A DNA stretch of 64,000 bases from Chrysoperla carnea. Its lineage: Eukaryota > Arthropoda > Insecta > Neuroptera > Chrysopidae. The notes beneath the pieces were generated by a model. The model did no database searches. It was not told the origin of the DNA and saw only the letters and a list, made by a program, of their open reading frames with translations. Position 1 is the first letter of the stretch; each line of letters opens with the position of its first letter. Positions 13,316-26,700 of the stretch are shown here, piece by piece. The DNA lies in the NCBI RefSeq assembly GCF_905475395.1, contig NC_058341.1:61015501-61079500 (forward strand). The letters are read 5' to 3'. Both the position numbers and the translations under genes were made by a program.

Positions 13316-14462
13316 AACAAAGTTTGCACCATGTTTCTACGTGTACTATACGCGAAGTGAAAATTAAAAAATTAGTGCGGTGCATCAGATCAAAAACGCT
13401 AACGTAGTTTTAATTTCAAAATTCATATTTGATCCCTGTTTGATCTGTTGCCAAATTTAGGGAACGGAGAATCCATACAATAGATGCATGATACGCCATT
13501 GCATGCACAAAAGGTGACTGTTTGGGCCCATGTAGCAATAAAGGCACATTTTGTTTTGGCCAATAGAGGCGGCCACGTGATTGATGCTGTATTCAAAAAC
13601 TACTCTTAATAAATTGCAAACGACTAAATTCAATAAAAATATCTCATATAGAAATCAGTTTTTTTTTAAATGGCGCACCTGTTATTTAGTACATCTTAAT
13701 TACCAAGTGTCCTAGATACATTATGTGTTTAGATTCAAGGGACATTACTTTGCGTATTTGAAATTTTAGCATCTCAAAATTTAACGTTATGTTTACGAGT
13801 TGAAATATGGTATCAAACAAAATCTTGGTCAGGGGGTCATATATTTGGAAATATCTCTTTTGTAGGAATGTCCTATATCATCATCATGAGCGAGTTCATA
13901 CTTCGATTCGCATTTGGCCGATTTTCGGGTGCTGTGCCGTGCCCATCACCCTTTTTGAGGGCTGGATCCGCGCTTGTCCGATTAACACGTTTTACACATT
14001 ATCCTTTATTGATAGTAATTATATATTGTTGTTGTTGTTGTTGTTAAGATAATGTCACATTATATGTGAAATGAAATGAAATGGAACATTACACAAATGG
14101 AACAATTAAAAGCTCTCTCGTCTTTGTTGATTGCGCTACGCACACGTCATCTATCAGTAGTATATAATATAATTGCTACACATGAATAATATAACCTAAT
14201 CTCTACTAACATAATAATAACGTAGTAATTAGTGGTATATAATAATAATACAAAGATAAGAAGTTTTGATTCCTTAATGTGTAACGATAATACTATACTT
14301 ATAAACTACATACATACAAAGAAAATTATATTGTTATACTTCATTGCAGAAAACAATATAATAATTAAATCAACCATTTCTCATAATAGAGCAGGCGATA
14401 GATAGAGTTAAGTGTGCAAAATCCGAAGACTGCATTTTGTTATTAAGGAATATTCATGTATT
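13316..14462. other. No recognisable gene
   Basis: The open frame at 13807-14052 runs into the TTG microsatellite and has no recognisable domain. Otherwise AT-rich intergenic sequence. Confidence 0.45.
14028..14046 (+). repeat. (TTG)n microsatellite
   Basis: About six TTG units, followed after 25 bp by a short AAATG run. Simple-sequence repeat. Confidence 0.8.
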
Positions 14463-15065
14463 TTTATACCATGTGTATATGAAATATACACAATATATTA
14501 AGTTTAGTTCAAAGTTTGTAACGCATAAAAATATTGATGCTATGAAAAAAATTATGGCATAGGTGTTCATAGAATCACGTAATTAGCCCATTTCCGGTTG
14601 TCTGTCCGTCTGTCCGTCTGTCTGCCAACACGATAACTCAAAAACGAAAAGAGATATCAAGATGAAATTTTTTAGCGTACTCAGGACGTAAATATTAAGG
14701 TCGAGTTCGAAAATGAGCAACATAGGTCAATTTTGTCCTGACCTATGGGTCTGTAGGACCCATCTTGTAAACCGTTAGAGATAGAACAAAAGTTTAAATG
14801 TAAAAAATGTTCCTTATCAAAAAATAATCAACTGGTTGAATAAGTTTTTTGTAAACATCACTGTTTACCCACGAGGGCGCTTATTAGGTGCAAATTTTAT
14901 AGTATGCATTAATATAGGAATATCAGTGTGTGTGTAGCTATTTAAAAGTGGATATCTTTTTATATTTACGTGACGTCAAAAATCAAACGATTGCTTCATC
15001 AACACACTCTATGCATGGTATTTCAACAATTAACTCAGTCAATTGTTTGTTTTCACTTGTTTTTT
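14463..15065 (+). repeat. Repeat X copy 5 (full length)
   Basis: Runs from TTTATACCATGTGTATATGA to GTTTGTTTTCACTTGTTTTT with all the internal blocks of the family, including a (TCTGTCCG)n run. Confidence 0.8.
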
Positions 15066-15520
15066 AATATTTTTAATTCATTGTTTACACCGTTATAACA
15101 TATTAAAAAATATAAATACTGTTTAAAAATGCTGTCATTAAATGTAAACAAATATTTAAAATACAGAATTATTTTGATATTTATTAATGTACTGTTTACT
15201 ACAGGTGTAATACCCACGGATGTGGTAATTATAGTATATATCTATGGTAATACCATACAAAATATAAATTATTAATACCATACAGCATGTCAACAAATCT
15301 GACAAGCCTCATACTATGATGTCACGTGCGTTTTAAAATTTGAATTTCCGTTTTAGATATTTGAATTTCTCTCACTGAATTTGTACTCTTTAATAATTAA
15401 TTTTGAGTAATTAAAAAGATGTTAATTACTAAAATAATGGTTTAGTTCAAATGTCCAGCCAAAAAAGGAAAATAATATTTGGACCAAATTTAAGTTTCAT
15501 GAATATTCACTATTAATTCT

Positions 15521-15899
15521 GAAAAGCTGATAGATTAATTTTCCAAATGTTACCAGAAACCCTTTTGGTCCAATCTTTTTATATCTCTCCCCCTCCCCAG
15601 AAACAGTTACAGTATTTAACCAAATAATGCCACCCTCATTTTTTTGGATAATTTTAAATCAGAAAATCGCCTTGTGATTTTTTCCTAAAGTTCACAGTTT
15701 TTGAGTTATTAACAGTTTAATGTTTGGAAAAACTCCAGAAAGGTTACTTTCAAAGTTAAAAATTAATGCATAATCTTGAATTGCTGTATTTAAATAAAAA
15801 AATTGACATTTAACTGTGTCTTTGGAAGGGGAGGGATATACAACAATTGGGCCAATATGGTTTCTGCGGCATCCGGAATATTAATCTATAAGCTTTTCT
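15521..15899. mobile_element. Foldback MITE
   Basis: GAAAAGCTGATAGATTAATT at the left is mirrored by AATATTAATCTATAAGCTTT at the right. The inverted similarity continues inward through CAGAAACCCTTTTGGTCCAA / TTGGGCCAATATGGTTTCTG and CTCCCCCTCCCC / GGAAGGGGAGGG. No coding. Confidence 0.6.
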
Positions 15900-16072
15900 A
15901 AACAAGAATCAATTGACAAAATGCGATTCTCGAGTTTTGCACACTCAACTCTATCTAACGCGCGCCTGCTCTATAATGAATATTGTTCTTTGTGTGTGTG
16001 TGTGTCAATGTGCTGGGGATCGATGAATGCGTTTGTGGGTGTATTAAAGTTTAATAATATATTAAGAATTTC

Positions 16073-16643
16073 AAAAACCCCCGACATAAAAGCAAGTTTG
16101 ATCGATTATGGCGTTGTGTGTCCTAAACGGGGGAACCGATTAAAAAAATTTTTTTTTGAAAGGCAATTTGATTGAGTGTGTTCTTAGCTTTCAACAAAAT
16201 TCTGCTCATCCGTTAGAAGATCATTACCTCTTTTCTAGTTGTTATCGAATCAGAACACTAAACTCGCATTTAGAACATAGCTTAGAACACTCTCCATTAA
16301 ATTTACTTTCAAACAGAAAAAAATGAAAATCGACTCAGCTAACGATGCTACAAAATCAGAAAAAAGTATAAGGCGATTTTTATTATTTTTTTGTTTGTTT
16401 TAAAAGTAATTTAATCGAGAGTGTTTGTTTCAAGAAAATCTGCTCATGCATTAGATATCATTGCCTCTTTTGTTATCGGGTACGGAATCCTAAACTCGCC
16501 GATTGAAACATAGCTATACTCTCAATCAAATTGCCTTTCAAGCAAAAAGAAAATTAAAATTGGTTCATCCATTTAAGAATCGGATAGTACAAACAACAGC
16601 TATGTTAAATTTATAACCCCATCTTTTTAGTCGGGGGCTAAAA
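16073..16643. mobile_element. Foldback element with AACCCCCGA ends, copy 1
   Basis: Ends AAAACCCCCGACATAAAA and TTTTTAGTCGGGGGCTAAAA. Both arms contain a variant of CCTAAACGG.TGAACCGATT followed by AATTTGATTGAG and TTAGCTTT blocks, in opposite orientation. A related element lies at 53680-54348. Confidence 0.55.
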
Positions 16644-17307
16644 ATGAAGAGATTCATTCCTTTTATAATATTCTCTAATATTTTAAATAAATTGGTAAAT
16701 GATAAGTACACAATGATTCCAGAAATGTTTGTGCAGGATTTAAGGAAGTACGAGCAGTTTCGATAAAGGGTTGAAATCATCAATGATAGTATAGCAACTA
16801 ATGGCAGAAGCCCATAGTTTTTGAATTAAACTATAAAAACTGGAAAAAGTTTGAAAATTTTGCAGTTAATTTGCAACTAGCACAACTTTTTTTTGCTTGC
16901 AAAATAAATCCGGAAATCATTGACAAAACAGAGAAATGTGATTTCTTTTTACACAACACAACCCCCCGGAAAATAGGAAAATCCTGAAAAACTATGCGGG
17001 AGGTGTGTAAAATGAAATTTTTAGAAATTTTCTTTTACTTTGATTTTATTTCGAGAAGGGGGTAGTTGAGATTAAGAGAGGTGGAGGCCATTAAGCGGTG
17101 ATTTTTACTTATAATCCCAGTGAAACGGACGAGTATCAAGCTAGTTCTGTATAATTTTGTAATCTTCAAATATTTAACCAGAAAATTTTAATAATTGTTT
17201 CGATGACTATAGATGCGTATATAATTATAATTATAACGATATAAATATGAAAATGTTTATATAAGCATTTAAATAATGCCTCTAGGTTAATATTTATAAT
17301 TAATTAA

Positions 17308-17761
17308 AAGACCTCGCACAAATTATATGTAATCTGCATTACGGTCAAACTTTTTTTAAGGCAAATACATATACAGATATGTATAACTACATGCATACGT
17401 GTGTTTTTTAATGTAAGGGATTTGTTTTTTAATTCTTGTTTTTTTGAAGAATATGTTACGAAATTCAAAGAAGAAGCAGTGTTAAATCAGTGGATCAATA
17501 ATATGAAGTGTTAAGATCAATGTTTTCAGCTACATATATGTATATACATACGTACATGATTTTTGACAATTAAATTAAAATAATTTTTTTTATATAAATG
17601 AGTACATTTGCCAATTTTAACTTAGCGATAACTTGAAATCCGGTCATTTTCATGACTTGTGACCATGGGAACTTTTATTCAGAATGACTTAAACTATCAT
17701 TACCCAAAATTTAAAAAGTTTGACCGAAATGCAGGTAACATATAATTTGTGCAAGGTCCTT
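17308..17761. mobile_element. MITE with about 45-bp inverted ends
   Basis: Left AAGACCTCGCACAAATTATA and right TATAATTTGTGCAAGGTCCT are inverted, and similarity continues through GCATTACGGTCAAACTTT / AAAGTTTGACCGAAATGC. The interior is AT-rich. Target duplication not resolved. Confidence 0.6.
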
Positions 17762-17802
17762 TATTGATTTCATTTTTTATCATTTGCAAACATTTTATTA
17801 TT

Positions 17803-18030
17803 TATAATATACAAAAATCTCGTGTGACCGTGTTTGTGTTTAAACTGCTACGAAACGGCAGGACCGATTTTAATGAAATTTTTGCATACAACCGGTAGGT
17901 ATGAGAATAATATTTTTCATCTTTCTATCCTCATTCTAAGATGGTAAAACAAGAGGATGATAGTTTGTATATGGAAATGTTACTAAGGTTTCATGTGTAT
18001 AATATATTAATAAACAAAATTAATAATTTA
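17803..18030 (+). mobile_element. Helitron family 2, 5' fragment
   Basis: AAAAATCTCGTGTGACCGTG, TGTTTGTGTTTAAACTGCTAC and GAAACGGCAGGACCGATTTT match the start of the family-2 copy at 42511. The 3' hairpin and CTAG end were not found, so the copy is partial or decayed. Confidence 0.6.
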
Positions 18031-18654
18031 TTGAAGACTGTAGCGCGGTAGTTTTTAATAACATGGGCCTTATTGTAAAAAACTAAGGGTTCCACACCGA
18101 AAAATTAAAATTATTTGAAGGTTCGCAGCGGAATGCCATCTAATTGATTTTTCAAAAAAATTCATTGTTTTTTCAAAAGAATTTTTTACCATCTTAATAT
18201 TTATAAGAAAAAAAACATTTAATAAATTTGCATAAATTGTGAATTGTATTTTCAACTAAAAACAATGAAATGAGTAAGTTATGTATTGTGGATCTAACTA
18301 TTTGCAATTTTTCAACTATCCAGAACCTTGCCATCATTTTTTGTGTTGAAGTATTATATTTTCGCAGTATTTGTCGCTTTAAATATCTGTGCAGCCTCTC
18401 CAAATTGAGCTACAGGATTGAAATTCGGTATATAAGTTGAAATAGTGTCAAAGATGGAGCTGTAAACTTTTTGATCAATCATATGTTTTCAAAAATTTCC
18501 ACTATCATTATTAAGTAATAGTAGAAATAGGTGGAAAATTATAAAAACACTCTTTAAGACATTCTCTAAAACTATATGAGGTTATACCTCTTACATTTTT
18601 TTAAATAATTTTGTGTTGTTATTAGTATATTTGTAATATTGATCATAAGAATCA

Positions 18655-19100
18655 ACTGATATACATACCCATATAATACATACTATACAATTTGCGCATA
18701 AACAGTCTCACGGGTAAACAGTGATGTTTACGAAATGTTTCAAACAAAAGTTGTTTATTTTTTTATAAGGAACATTTTTTTATATTTAAACTTTTGTTCT
18801 ATTTCTAGTGGTTTACAAGATGACCAATTGACCTATGTTCCTCAAATACGAACTTGACCTCACTTTTTACATTCTAAGCACGCTATAAAAATTTCAGCTT
18901 GGTATCTCTTTTCGTTTTTGAGTAATCGTGACAGGCGGACAGACAAGCGACAGACAGACAGACAACCGGAAATGGACTAATTAGGTGATTTTAAGAACAC
19001 CTATACCATAATTTTGTTCATAGCATCAATATTTTTAAGCGTTACTAACTTGGAACTAAACTTAGTTTACCTTGGTATATTTCATATATATAGTATAAAA
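18655..19100 (-). repeat. Repeat X copy 6
   Basis: Reverse orientation: ACTGATATACATACCCATAT, GTAAACAGTGATGTTTACGA, the GACAGACAGACA run and TATTTCATATATATAGTATA. The 3' end is missing. Confidence 0.75.
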
Positions 19101-20660
19101 ATTTCTGGTCAAGCTCATTATAGATATTTAATTATAAGTGAATTATACACACTTCAATTGTTTATATTAATTTGCATATCATGAAGATAAATGAAAGATT
19201 TTGTATAAAACCACATTTTACACAAATAATGTAAATACGCATACATGTACAATATTTTTGCTAAAAAAGTACGTTTTGCAAAAGTCAATTGTAATTCGAA
19301 TCTGTGGAACGCATAGCTTAAAGCTTTCTCTTTCTGTAGAAATACTCACTAATTGTTGATTTACAAAGAGATTAAGAAAAAATGATTGTAATTAACGCCA
19401 TATGTTATATCGAAAGCGAAACGTTGGTACATAAAAAGACATGAATCTACATTAAATGGAGTATTACTGATTTTTGGACCTTTATTGTTAGTGTAAATCC
19501 TAATTTGCATCCCTCAGGATGCTATCAACGAAGCCAATGTTCACTTTTTAGGGAAATATTGTTCATGATGTTAAGTGTACGCATGCGCAGAATTACCCAA
19601 TTACCCGCGCAAACTGAGCCCGTGGAACCAAAATGCAAATTAATGTTGATACTAGTTCAGGCAACGAACATAGCCTCTTTATTATATTTCACATATCTAC
19701 AAAAATATGTGAAATCAAATCATAATCAAAGACAGCACGATTCAATATCATAATCAAAGAGAGCACGATTTGTCTGTATCGAATCCGAAACGTAGGCCAA
19801 AAAGGCCAAACTTCTCCAGTGAAATTACTAAATTTAATTTATTGCGAATAAAATGTGAAGAAATGTCAAACAACGCAGTATCATGTCAAAACTATTCACC
19901 ACTTCAGCGTTTTTGCTTCACTCAAATGAAACCCGCCGCACTTACCCACTACACTCACTTACTCACTAGTGTGGAATTGAAAAATAAAATGGTGAATTTA
20001 AATAAAAGTGTACGAGTTTCATTAACGTAATAATTTTGTATAGAATATGTTTTATAAACATCAATTATTTAAAATCATTCTTTAAAAATATAAATAAGCC
20101 GATGGTATTGAATATGGGTATCAAAACAGTTGAATAGGTTAACCCATTAAACCAAATAAATATGTCAATTGGATAAAACAAAGGTATACTACACGTATTT
20201 AGGGTAATATTAATTGGAAAATGTAACGAAAAGGTTTTTAAATCATTTTAAATGTATACCCAAACCTTCAAACCTTCTAAAACAAACCTCGAATAAATAT
20301 TAGTTTAACGATTACTAATGGTGGTTACTGATTACAAGGTGGACCAATTTAATATGCATACACCTAAATAACTATTTTTGTAGTTAACCAATCAAAAAAA
20401 TAAACTTAAACAAAAGTTTGAGAGTTTGAAGGGGGACATTCTGTTGTGGCATCAGATTGGATTAATAGCCATTTTTGAGCCTAAGAGATATTCATAAAAA
20501 TACGTTCTTTGTTTAAATAAAATGTTTTTTCTATTTTATATACAGTCCTAAAGTATGATTTTATAAAAACTAAAAAACTAGAGTTATTGATATTTTCAAG
20601 TCGTATTAATAATTTTTCAAGAACCTAATAAAAATAAATAAATTAATTAGCTAATGAATA
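19101..20660. other. No recognisable gene
   Basis: A 23-27 bp direct repeat around ATAATCAAAGASAGCACGATT (near 19721 and 19749) is the only structure seen. Two adjoining frames of 82 and 86 codons lack recognisable features. Confidence 0.45.
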
Positions 20661-21835
20661 TTAACAGAGACTCGTAAGGTATAAATATGTTAAAAGCTCC
20701 GAATCCAAGGAAAGTCAATGAATCATTATAAAACTGTTCGAATACCTTGTTTAAAGCTTACTTAAGTAAAAACAAAAATTTGTGCGATCTTGCCCAGTGA
20801 GTGAGATAGACCCCTTCTTGGGAGTGGAAAATTTTATGAAAAATGACAACGGGAATCGATAGAAGGATAAATTCTAAGCAAAAAAAGTCTTTAAAGTATA
20901 TTTCGAAGAGTCAATACTTTCCGAGTTGTTGGCGATTGAAATTCGAAATATTTAACGTCAAATAACTGACAAATTTGAAGTTTTTTGAAAAAAGTATATC
21001 ATACACTTTTTAAAATACATTAGCATGAAAAATGGCGGAGTTATAATGTAAACAAAGTTTCTCAGACATGGTTTATTTAGTACAAAAACTGATGAACTTA
21101 CCACTGGAACTAAAATAATGCTTGCCGCATTCCAAATAACTTTATTTAGATACTGGCAACATGCTCAACAAGTTCTAGCAGTTATGGATATATATTTTTT
21201 GAAATGTTGCAATTTAAATGCACAAAAATTTTTCAAAATTTAAAAATAAATGTCTTTTTTGTTAAGTTTATAGAAGAAAGTATTGAAGGAACAATTTAGC
21301 TTTTTTTCTGCAAAATATTTAACCTCCTAAAATTTTTTCTGATTTTTTTTTTGAGTAATAATTTTATGTAACAATAAAAACATTTTGTTGTATTTTTCGA
21401 AAAAAATTTTTGCATTTAAATTGTAATATTTAAAAAAATATATATCGGAAATATATACTCCGTCAATTTTCATTCAAATGACTTGAAATTGTTTAATGTT
21501 TTTTCATAGTACTTTAAAAAGTGTACCATCTACTTTCTTAAAAAAACTTCAAATTTTTCAGTTATTTGACGTTAAATACTCCGAATTTCAATCGCCAACA
21601 ACTCGAAAAGTATTGATTTTTCGAAATATTCTTAAATGACTTTTTTTGCTTAGAATTCATCTTTCATTTTAAACATAAACTTTTCCACCCCCAAGGATTG
21701 ATCTACCCCACCCCCTGAGCAAAATCGTACAAGCTTTTGTTTTTAACTTTTTTAAGTAAGCTTTAAACAATGCAGTCGAACAGTTTTTATAAAGATTCAT
21801 TGACTATCCTTGGATTCCGAGGTAAAAATCTGACG
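20661..21835. mobile_element. Long foldback element FB, copy 1
   Basis: Two arms of several hundred bp face each other: GAATCCAAGGAAAGTCAATG, GTTTAAAGCTTAC, AAGCAAAAAAAGT, GAGTTGTTGGCGATTGAAAT and ATTTAACGTCAAATAACTGA on the left, all mirrored on the right (21555-21822). The outer ends differ: TAAGGTATAAATATGTTAAA left, GAGGTAAAAATCTGACG right. The interior is AT-rich. The lipase duplication starts inside the right arm. Confidence 0.7.
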
Positions 21836-22354
21836 ACTCTCGACTTTAAGCAATAAGCTTTTATTATTTTATGGCCCACATATCGTAAAAGGGCATCAAG
21901 TAAATTTACGACGATTAAAAAATAAAAATAAAAAATATTCCCTGGTTGTATCGTAATTTGTTATGCGGATTTTTTTAAATTTTTTATTTCGCAGACCTTA
22001 AATTTGAATGTGTAACGCACGCGGAGTTTTGCATTTTTGTAAATAACATATTATATATTATTGGGATATATTCCTTAAAACCTTCAATTGAATGCTGCTA
22101 TACACGGAAACATATCATATAAAATTTTGGATTGGTCTTTTTTTACGGGAGCGTAACAAGGCCGCTCTTTTGTTTTTTTTTTTTAAGTAATACTTCTATA
22201 ATTCCAATATGCTCTTCAAAACGGTTAATTAAAATCCCAGCACAATTACATTAAATGAAAGGTTTGGTTTTTTGTTCGTAATTTTGCAGATCCCCTCACA
22301 CCCCAGACAGTTCAGAAATCTGAAATTTCGAGCATATGGTTTGTAAAAAATGGC

Positions 22355-23533
22355 GAATGGCATTCGTGCAATGGTGAGTGGAAATTTCATCAAGAAAAGA
22401 TGGTTTTGTCAGCAAAGAATGCATGGGCGTGTATAAGGAAGCGATTATATGCACATGGGAATTTTCCGTTAGATGTAGTCATGAAGATGATTAAATCTAT
22501 GATTTATTCAATTGTTTCATTTGGAGCACAAGTGTGGGGAACAGGCAAAATTGAAAACAGTGTACGTGTGTTTGTGTGTGGTATTTTTAAAGAACTGCTA
22601 GGTATTGGTAAATCGGCCCCTAATGACGCAACTTTAATCGAGCTTGGTGAAATGCCTATTGACGCATATATTATGCAGCAATGCATAATGTACTATGTTC
22701 GATTAAAGGAAGCAGAAGGGAAACATTTGCAAAAGGAATGTATGAAAGTTATGATTGACGAGAAATTGAATGAGTGGGTACGAATGTACGATATTGATAT
22801 GTCATTGATTAATAGTGAAATCGTCACATATAACACGAAAAAAAATCACATTAAAGCATGCCTCCTAAACTCATTTCGAAAACAAATTCTGGAGTCTGTT
22901 AAGTTAAAGCCCTCTCTGGAATTATTCAACTGTATTGGGCATTTTGAATACGGAGCACCTTATTTAACAGTTGCTGGTAGAGAGGTGAGGAGAGTATTTG
23001 CAAATTTTCGACTTGGAAGGTATATTTGGGAGAATAAAATCAGAGTGAATGGTGAAAGAGTGTGTGTGCTGTGTCATGGCATCGAATCGGGGCATCATTT
23101 ATTAATGGATTGCCAGGGCACAGATGAGAACATGAGGGTAAGCATATTTGATTCTGGGTTGAAGAATCCGGATCAAATACTAAATGTGAGGAAACAGGAG
23201 GATGTGATAATGGTAGGACGATATATCAATGACATATTAAAAAGAAGAAAAGACCGACTGGTATAAGTGTTTGATATTTTTTTTCTATTTATCTTATTAC
23301 GAATTTTTTTTTCCTCTTTTTTCTTTACCTTTCTGGTTATTATTTAATATTATGTTTATTATTGTTTAGAGTGCTATTTCTTTATTTTGTACATTGTTTT
23401 TTTTGGTTTTTTTTTATTTTTATTATTATTATTATTATTTTTTTTTTTTTTTATGTTTAGTTTGTTATTGTTACACACTGTAATGTAATTTGATTAGCTC
23501 TACGAGCATGTCAATAAAGATTCTCATATATAA
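22355..23533 (+). mobile_element. 5'-truncated LINE inserted upstream of lipase gene 1
   Basis: A 1179-bp insertion bounded by a 10-bp target-site duplication, AAAAAATGGC, at 22345-22354 and 23534-23543. The duplicated locus near 30081-30090 has the same site with no insert. The element holds the C-terminal part of a LINE ORF2 (see the coding entry inside it), then a T-rich 3' UTR with a TTA run at about 23418-23455, an AATAAA near the end and a CATATATAAA tail. The 5' part with the reverse-transcriptase catalytic core is missing, as is usual for target-primed insertions. Confidence 0.9.
22400..23266 (+). pseudogene. LINE ORF2 C-terminal fragment with CCHC-like knuckle (288 codons open)
   Basis: An open frame of 288 codons inside the truncated LINE. 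It matches the part of non-LTR reverse transcriptases downstream of the catalytic domain: an AxxVWG-type stretch (FGAQVWG), an LLGIGKSAPN-type stretch followed by LELG-like ELGEMPI, and a C-terminal Cys/His motif with Cys222, Cys225, His233 and Cys238. The catalytic YADD box is absent because the element is 5' truncated, so it cannot reverse transcribe. The ATG is probably internal to the original ORF. The intact frame suggests recent insertion. A related, more decayed copy lies on the - strand at 55.7-56.4 kb. Confidence 0.8.
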
Positions 23534-23656
23534 AAAAAATGGCACGTAAACAATACTATAGCAGTTGTTTACGTCTACTTCTATTTTTGGGAAAAATACA
23601 CTGCAATAAAGCCGCCTATCTTGAATGAATTTGAATTTGTTAATCTTTTAATACAA

Positions 23657-23664
23657 TATAAAAT
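23657..23664 (+). promoter_or_regulatory. Candidate TATA box of lipase gene 1
   Basis: TATAAAAT lies about 110 bp before the ATG. It is conserved at the matching place in the duplicate gene, although nearby sequence carries small differences. It is a weak call in such AT-rich DNA; no transcript start is visible. Confidence 0.25.
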
Positions 23665-23773
23665 AAAATCCCGCACAATAAAAGTTTATGGTCTTTTACA
23701 AAAGAAAAAAGTATTTTTAAGTTCAAAAATTTATCTAAATAAAGTCGCCGGACAAAATTAGATTAATGTAACA

Positions 23774-26700
23774 ATGAATTTAAATGGCAAAATGAAAATT
23801 TCTGCAATTTTTTTGATGATATTTTTGCGTTTAACAAATTGTTTAAACTTTTCAGCTGATCATGTATATTGTGTTTTGTTGAAGTAAGTTATAACAAAAT
23901 GTTATTTATTATGTTATGTTTAATTTATATAGAGTGTCTCTGAATAGTGTCTTAACAGTCTCAGTAGTCTCTCAACGCTCGGCCACAAATAGTACACCTC
24001 AAAATAAGTCGATTTAGCTAAACTTACCAGGCCGGCAAATTCGTCATTGAGCATGATTAATTATCGGATGAAAAATTTTTGCAGGATCACGTTTAAAACA
24101 TTCTCCTGAATGTAATAGTGCAGGTTTCCGGTGGGTAACCCGGTAGGATATTGTTTAAATTAATTTTTTTAACAAATTTTGAATATTGACCGAATCACTT
24201 CGGAAAAATTTTTAGCATATAATTGTGGTCAAAATTAACAAGAAATGTTTTTAGACTGTTTTGTCTAAACTCTCAAGATTTCGAATAAAAAATTCGTCAA
24301 ATTTGACAAAACGGGATTTTTACTATTTTCATCAATCAAAAAGTCTATGAAAAAATTAGATTTTTGTATAAAATTTTTATTGGTAGTGTAAAACTTACTT
24401 ACTTACTTTCTTAACCCAAACATAACGATTTTCTATTTTATACATGCTATGAAAATCGGATTTTCACCAATAGACTTTTTATAAAGTCAAATTAACAGAA
24501 AAGTTCGAAAAATTTCAATTTTCATAACGCTACTCCTCGGAAAATTCCCGGAGGATTGTTGAAAATGTTAATTTCCAATCTTTTCTGTTAATCTTACTTT
24601 ATATCGAGTAGATCGGTGAAAATCCAATCTTTATGCCTTGAATGAAACAGAAAATCATTACTTTTGGGTGAGTTTTCGAGCGATTTCTTTAACAATTAAC
24701 ACTACCAATAAATTAAACCGTTGCAGTTGGCCGTACAACCTCCTGAATTTGATAAATATTAAAAATCTACATTATTATTTTATAGAACATCCACAAACTA
24801 TCGAGTTATAAAAGCGTCAGAACCAGAACAAATTTTAACACAACCTATATTTAATCCACTATTACCAACTGTATTTATAAGTCCTGGGTCTCCTGCACAT
24901 ATTCAAGGTATGCTCCCGTTCATTGAAACATCCTACGTTAAAACAAAACGCTACAATGTTGTTTACTTCGATAGCTGCTACTATACATGCGAGGAGCATA
25001 ACTGTGATTACCAAATGCCAGGTCTTTTTGATGAAGTCATGCAGGTATGTTCTTCTATTCATTATATATGTCGCAGCCAACTAGCTTAATAAGCCGTTCA
25101 ATTTACAAGCCCAGCCTAAAATCACCTAATAGGTCCATTTTCGCTTGTCTGCCTATCTGTCTGTTGTCTGTTATCCGTCTGTAATCACGATTACTCAAAA
25201 ACGAAGAAAGATATCAAGTTGATTGAGTTCGTAAATGAGCCACATAGGTCAATTTAGTCTTGGGTCCATAAGACCCATCTTGTAAACTGTTACAGATAAA
25301 CAAAAGTTTAAATGTAAAAACTGTTCCTTATAAAAAAAATAAACAATTTTTGTTTGAAACTTTTTTGCGTAAACATCACTGTTTACCCGTGAGATCGGAA
25401 TTTGTATAGTATGTATTATATGGGAATATCAGTTATATATGTGTGACATGTATGTATGTGTAATGTGACAGTGTAATCAACACTGTCTATGCATGGTATT
25501 TCATTAATTCACTCAATCAATTGTTTGTTTTCACTTGTTGAAAATAATTTTAATATTTATATTAATATATAAGTTTTATTGTTATAACCTCTTAATCATT
25601 CTATCCTACAAAAAATCCAGCTATCGGTTTTATTATCGTTCTGTATATCTTTTGAAGTCCTTAATATAAATCTGGAACTATCCAACAGAATTTTTTAGTA
25701 CAATTACCCAAAAAATACGATAATAAAATAAAATTGATTTTTTCAACAAAAATTTGTAATTGACTCCATCATACTATAAAGACATTAACTATTTAAATTA
25801 TATTTTTGCAGTGGTTTGGTAAACTTTATGGTTCAGTAATTTCCAAGTTAATTGAATTGGGATTACCGGTAGAAAGTATTGAGCTCGTTGGACATTCATG
25901 GGGTGCTGGTGTTGCATTTCTGGCAGCGAATAATACAATTAAGAAATTACCATTATTGGTTGGTTTAGATCCAGTTAAAAACTCTCTTCCATTTCATAAA
26001 GGAATTGCTGATTATACAATTGTTTTGCATTCAAATATTGGACAATATGGTCAGCAGTATATAAATTATGCTGATTCCGACCTAATAGCAAATGATGGAA
26101 CAATTCAAGCGAGCTGTACTGATCGTAATGTATTTAACGTATCTAATGAAGGTTTGTAAACTTACGATAAAAATTTTTTTATAATCTGGTTCTGGGAATG
26201 CCACACCTCCCCTTTACTGGTTGTTCCAAAAGGTCTTACGTCGTTTTAGCAGGGAAACTTCAACCTAAAATAAGCTGATTTAATCAAACTTACAGCTACA
26301 GTCATGACGAAGTCGTTTGTATTTCTGATTTTTTTACTTTAATCTGGATGTCAATCACATCAATGACAACGAGTTAGCGATTATTGACGCTGTTTGGATT
26401 TAAGCATATTTTAAAACTAGGCAGATTATTAAGTAAGAATCTTTGTATATCAAATTCTCGCCCCTTTTAAATCGGTTTTAAATAATAACTAACCCTTATA
26501 AGATTTATCAACCACTTTCGGTTTTGTATTGACATAATAGTCTATTGACTATGCCATTATAAAAGGAACTAAGACGTTCACAGGTTTCAATGATTTCTTG
26601 TATTCTCAAGACGTTCAGTTTTCTTCCGTCTCGGTTACAGATAAGAGAATTCTCGAGAAAAGAGAATTATAAAACAAAAACCGATGCCACGTGAAATTCA

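Noticed and set aside
13807..14052. 81-codon frame ending in poly-Leu
   Set aside because: The Leu tail is the TTG microsatellite and the rest has no recognisable domain.
24862..25080. Antisense frame over lipase exon 2 (and its twin at 34176-34487)
   Set aside because: It is a shadow of the real exon, conserved only because the exon is.
25806..26159. Reading the lipase as a single 117-codon intronless gene starting at MQWFGK
   Set aside because: The Met-Gln codons straddle the intron end and the frame ends just past a GT donor. Flanking exons in matching phase complete the triad.
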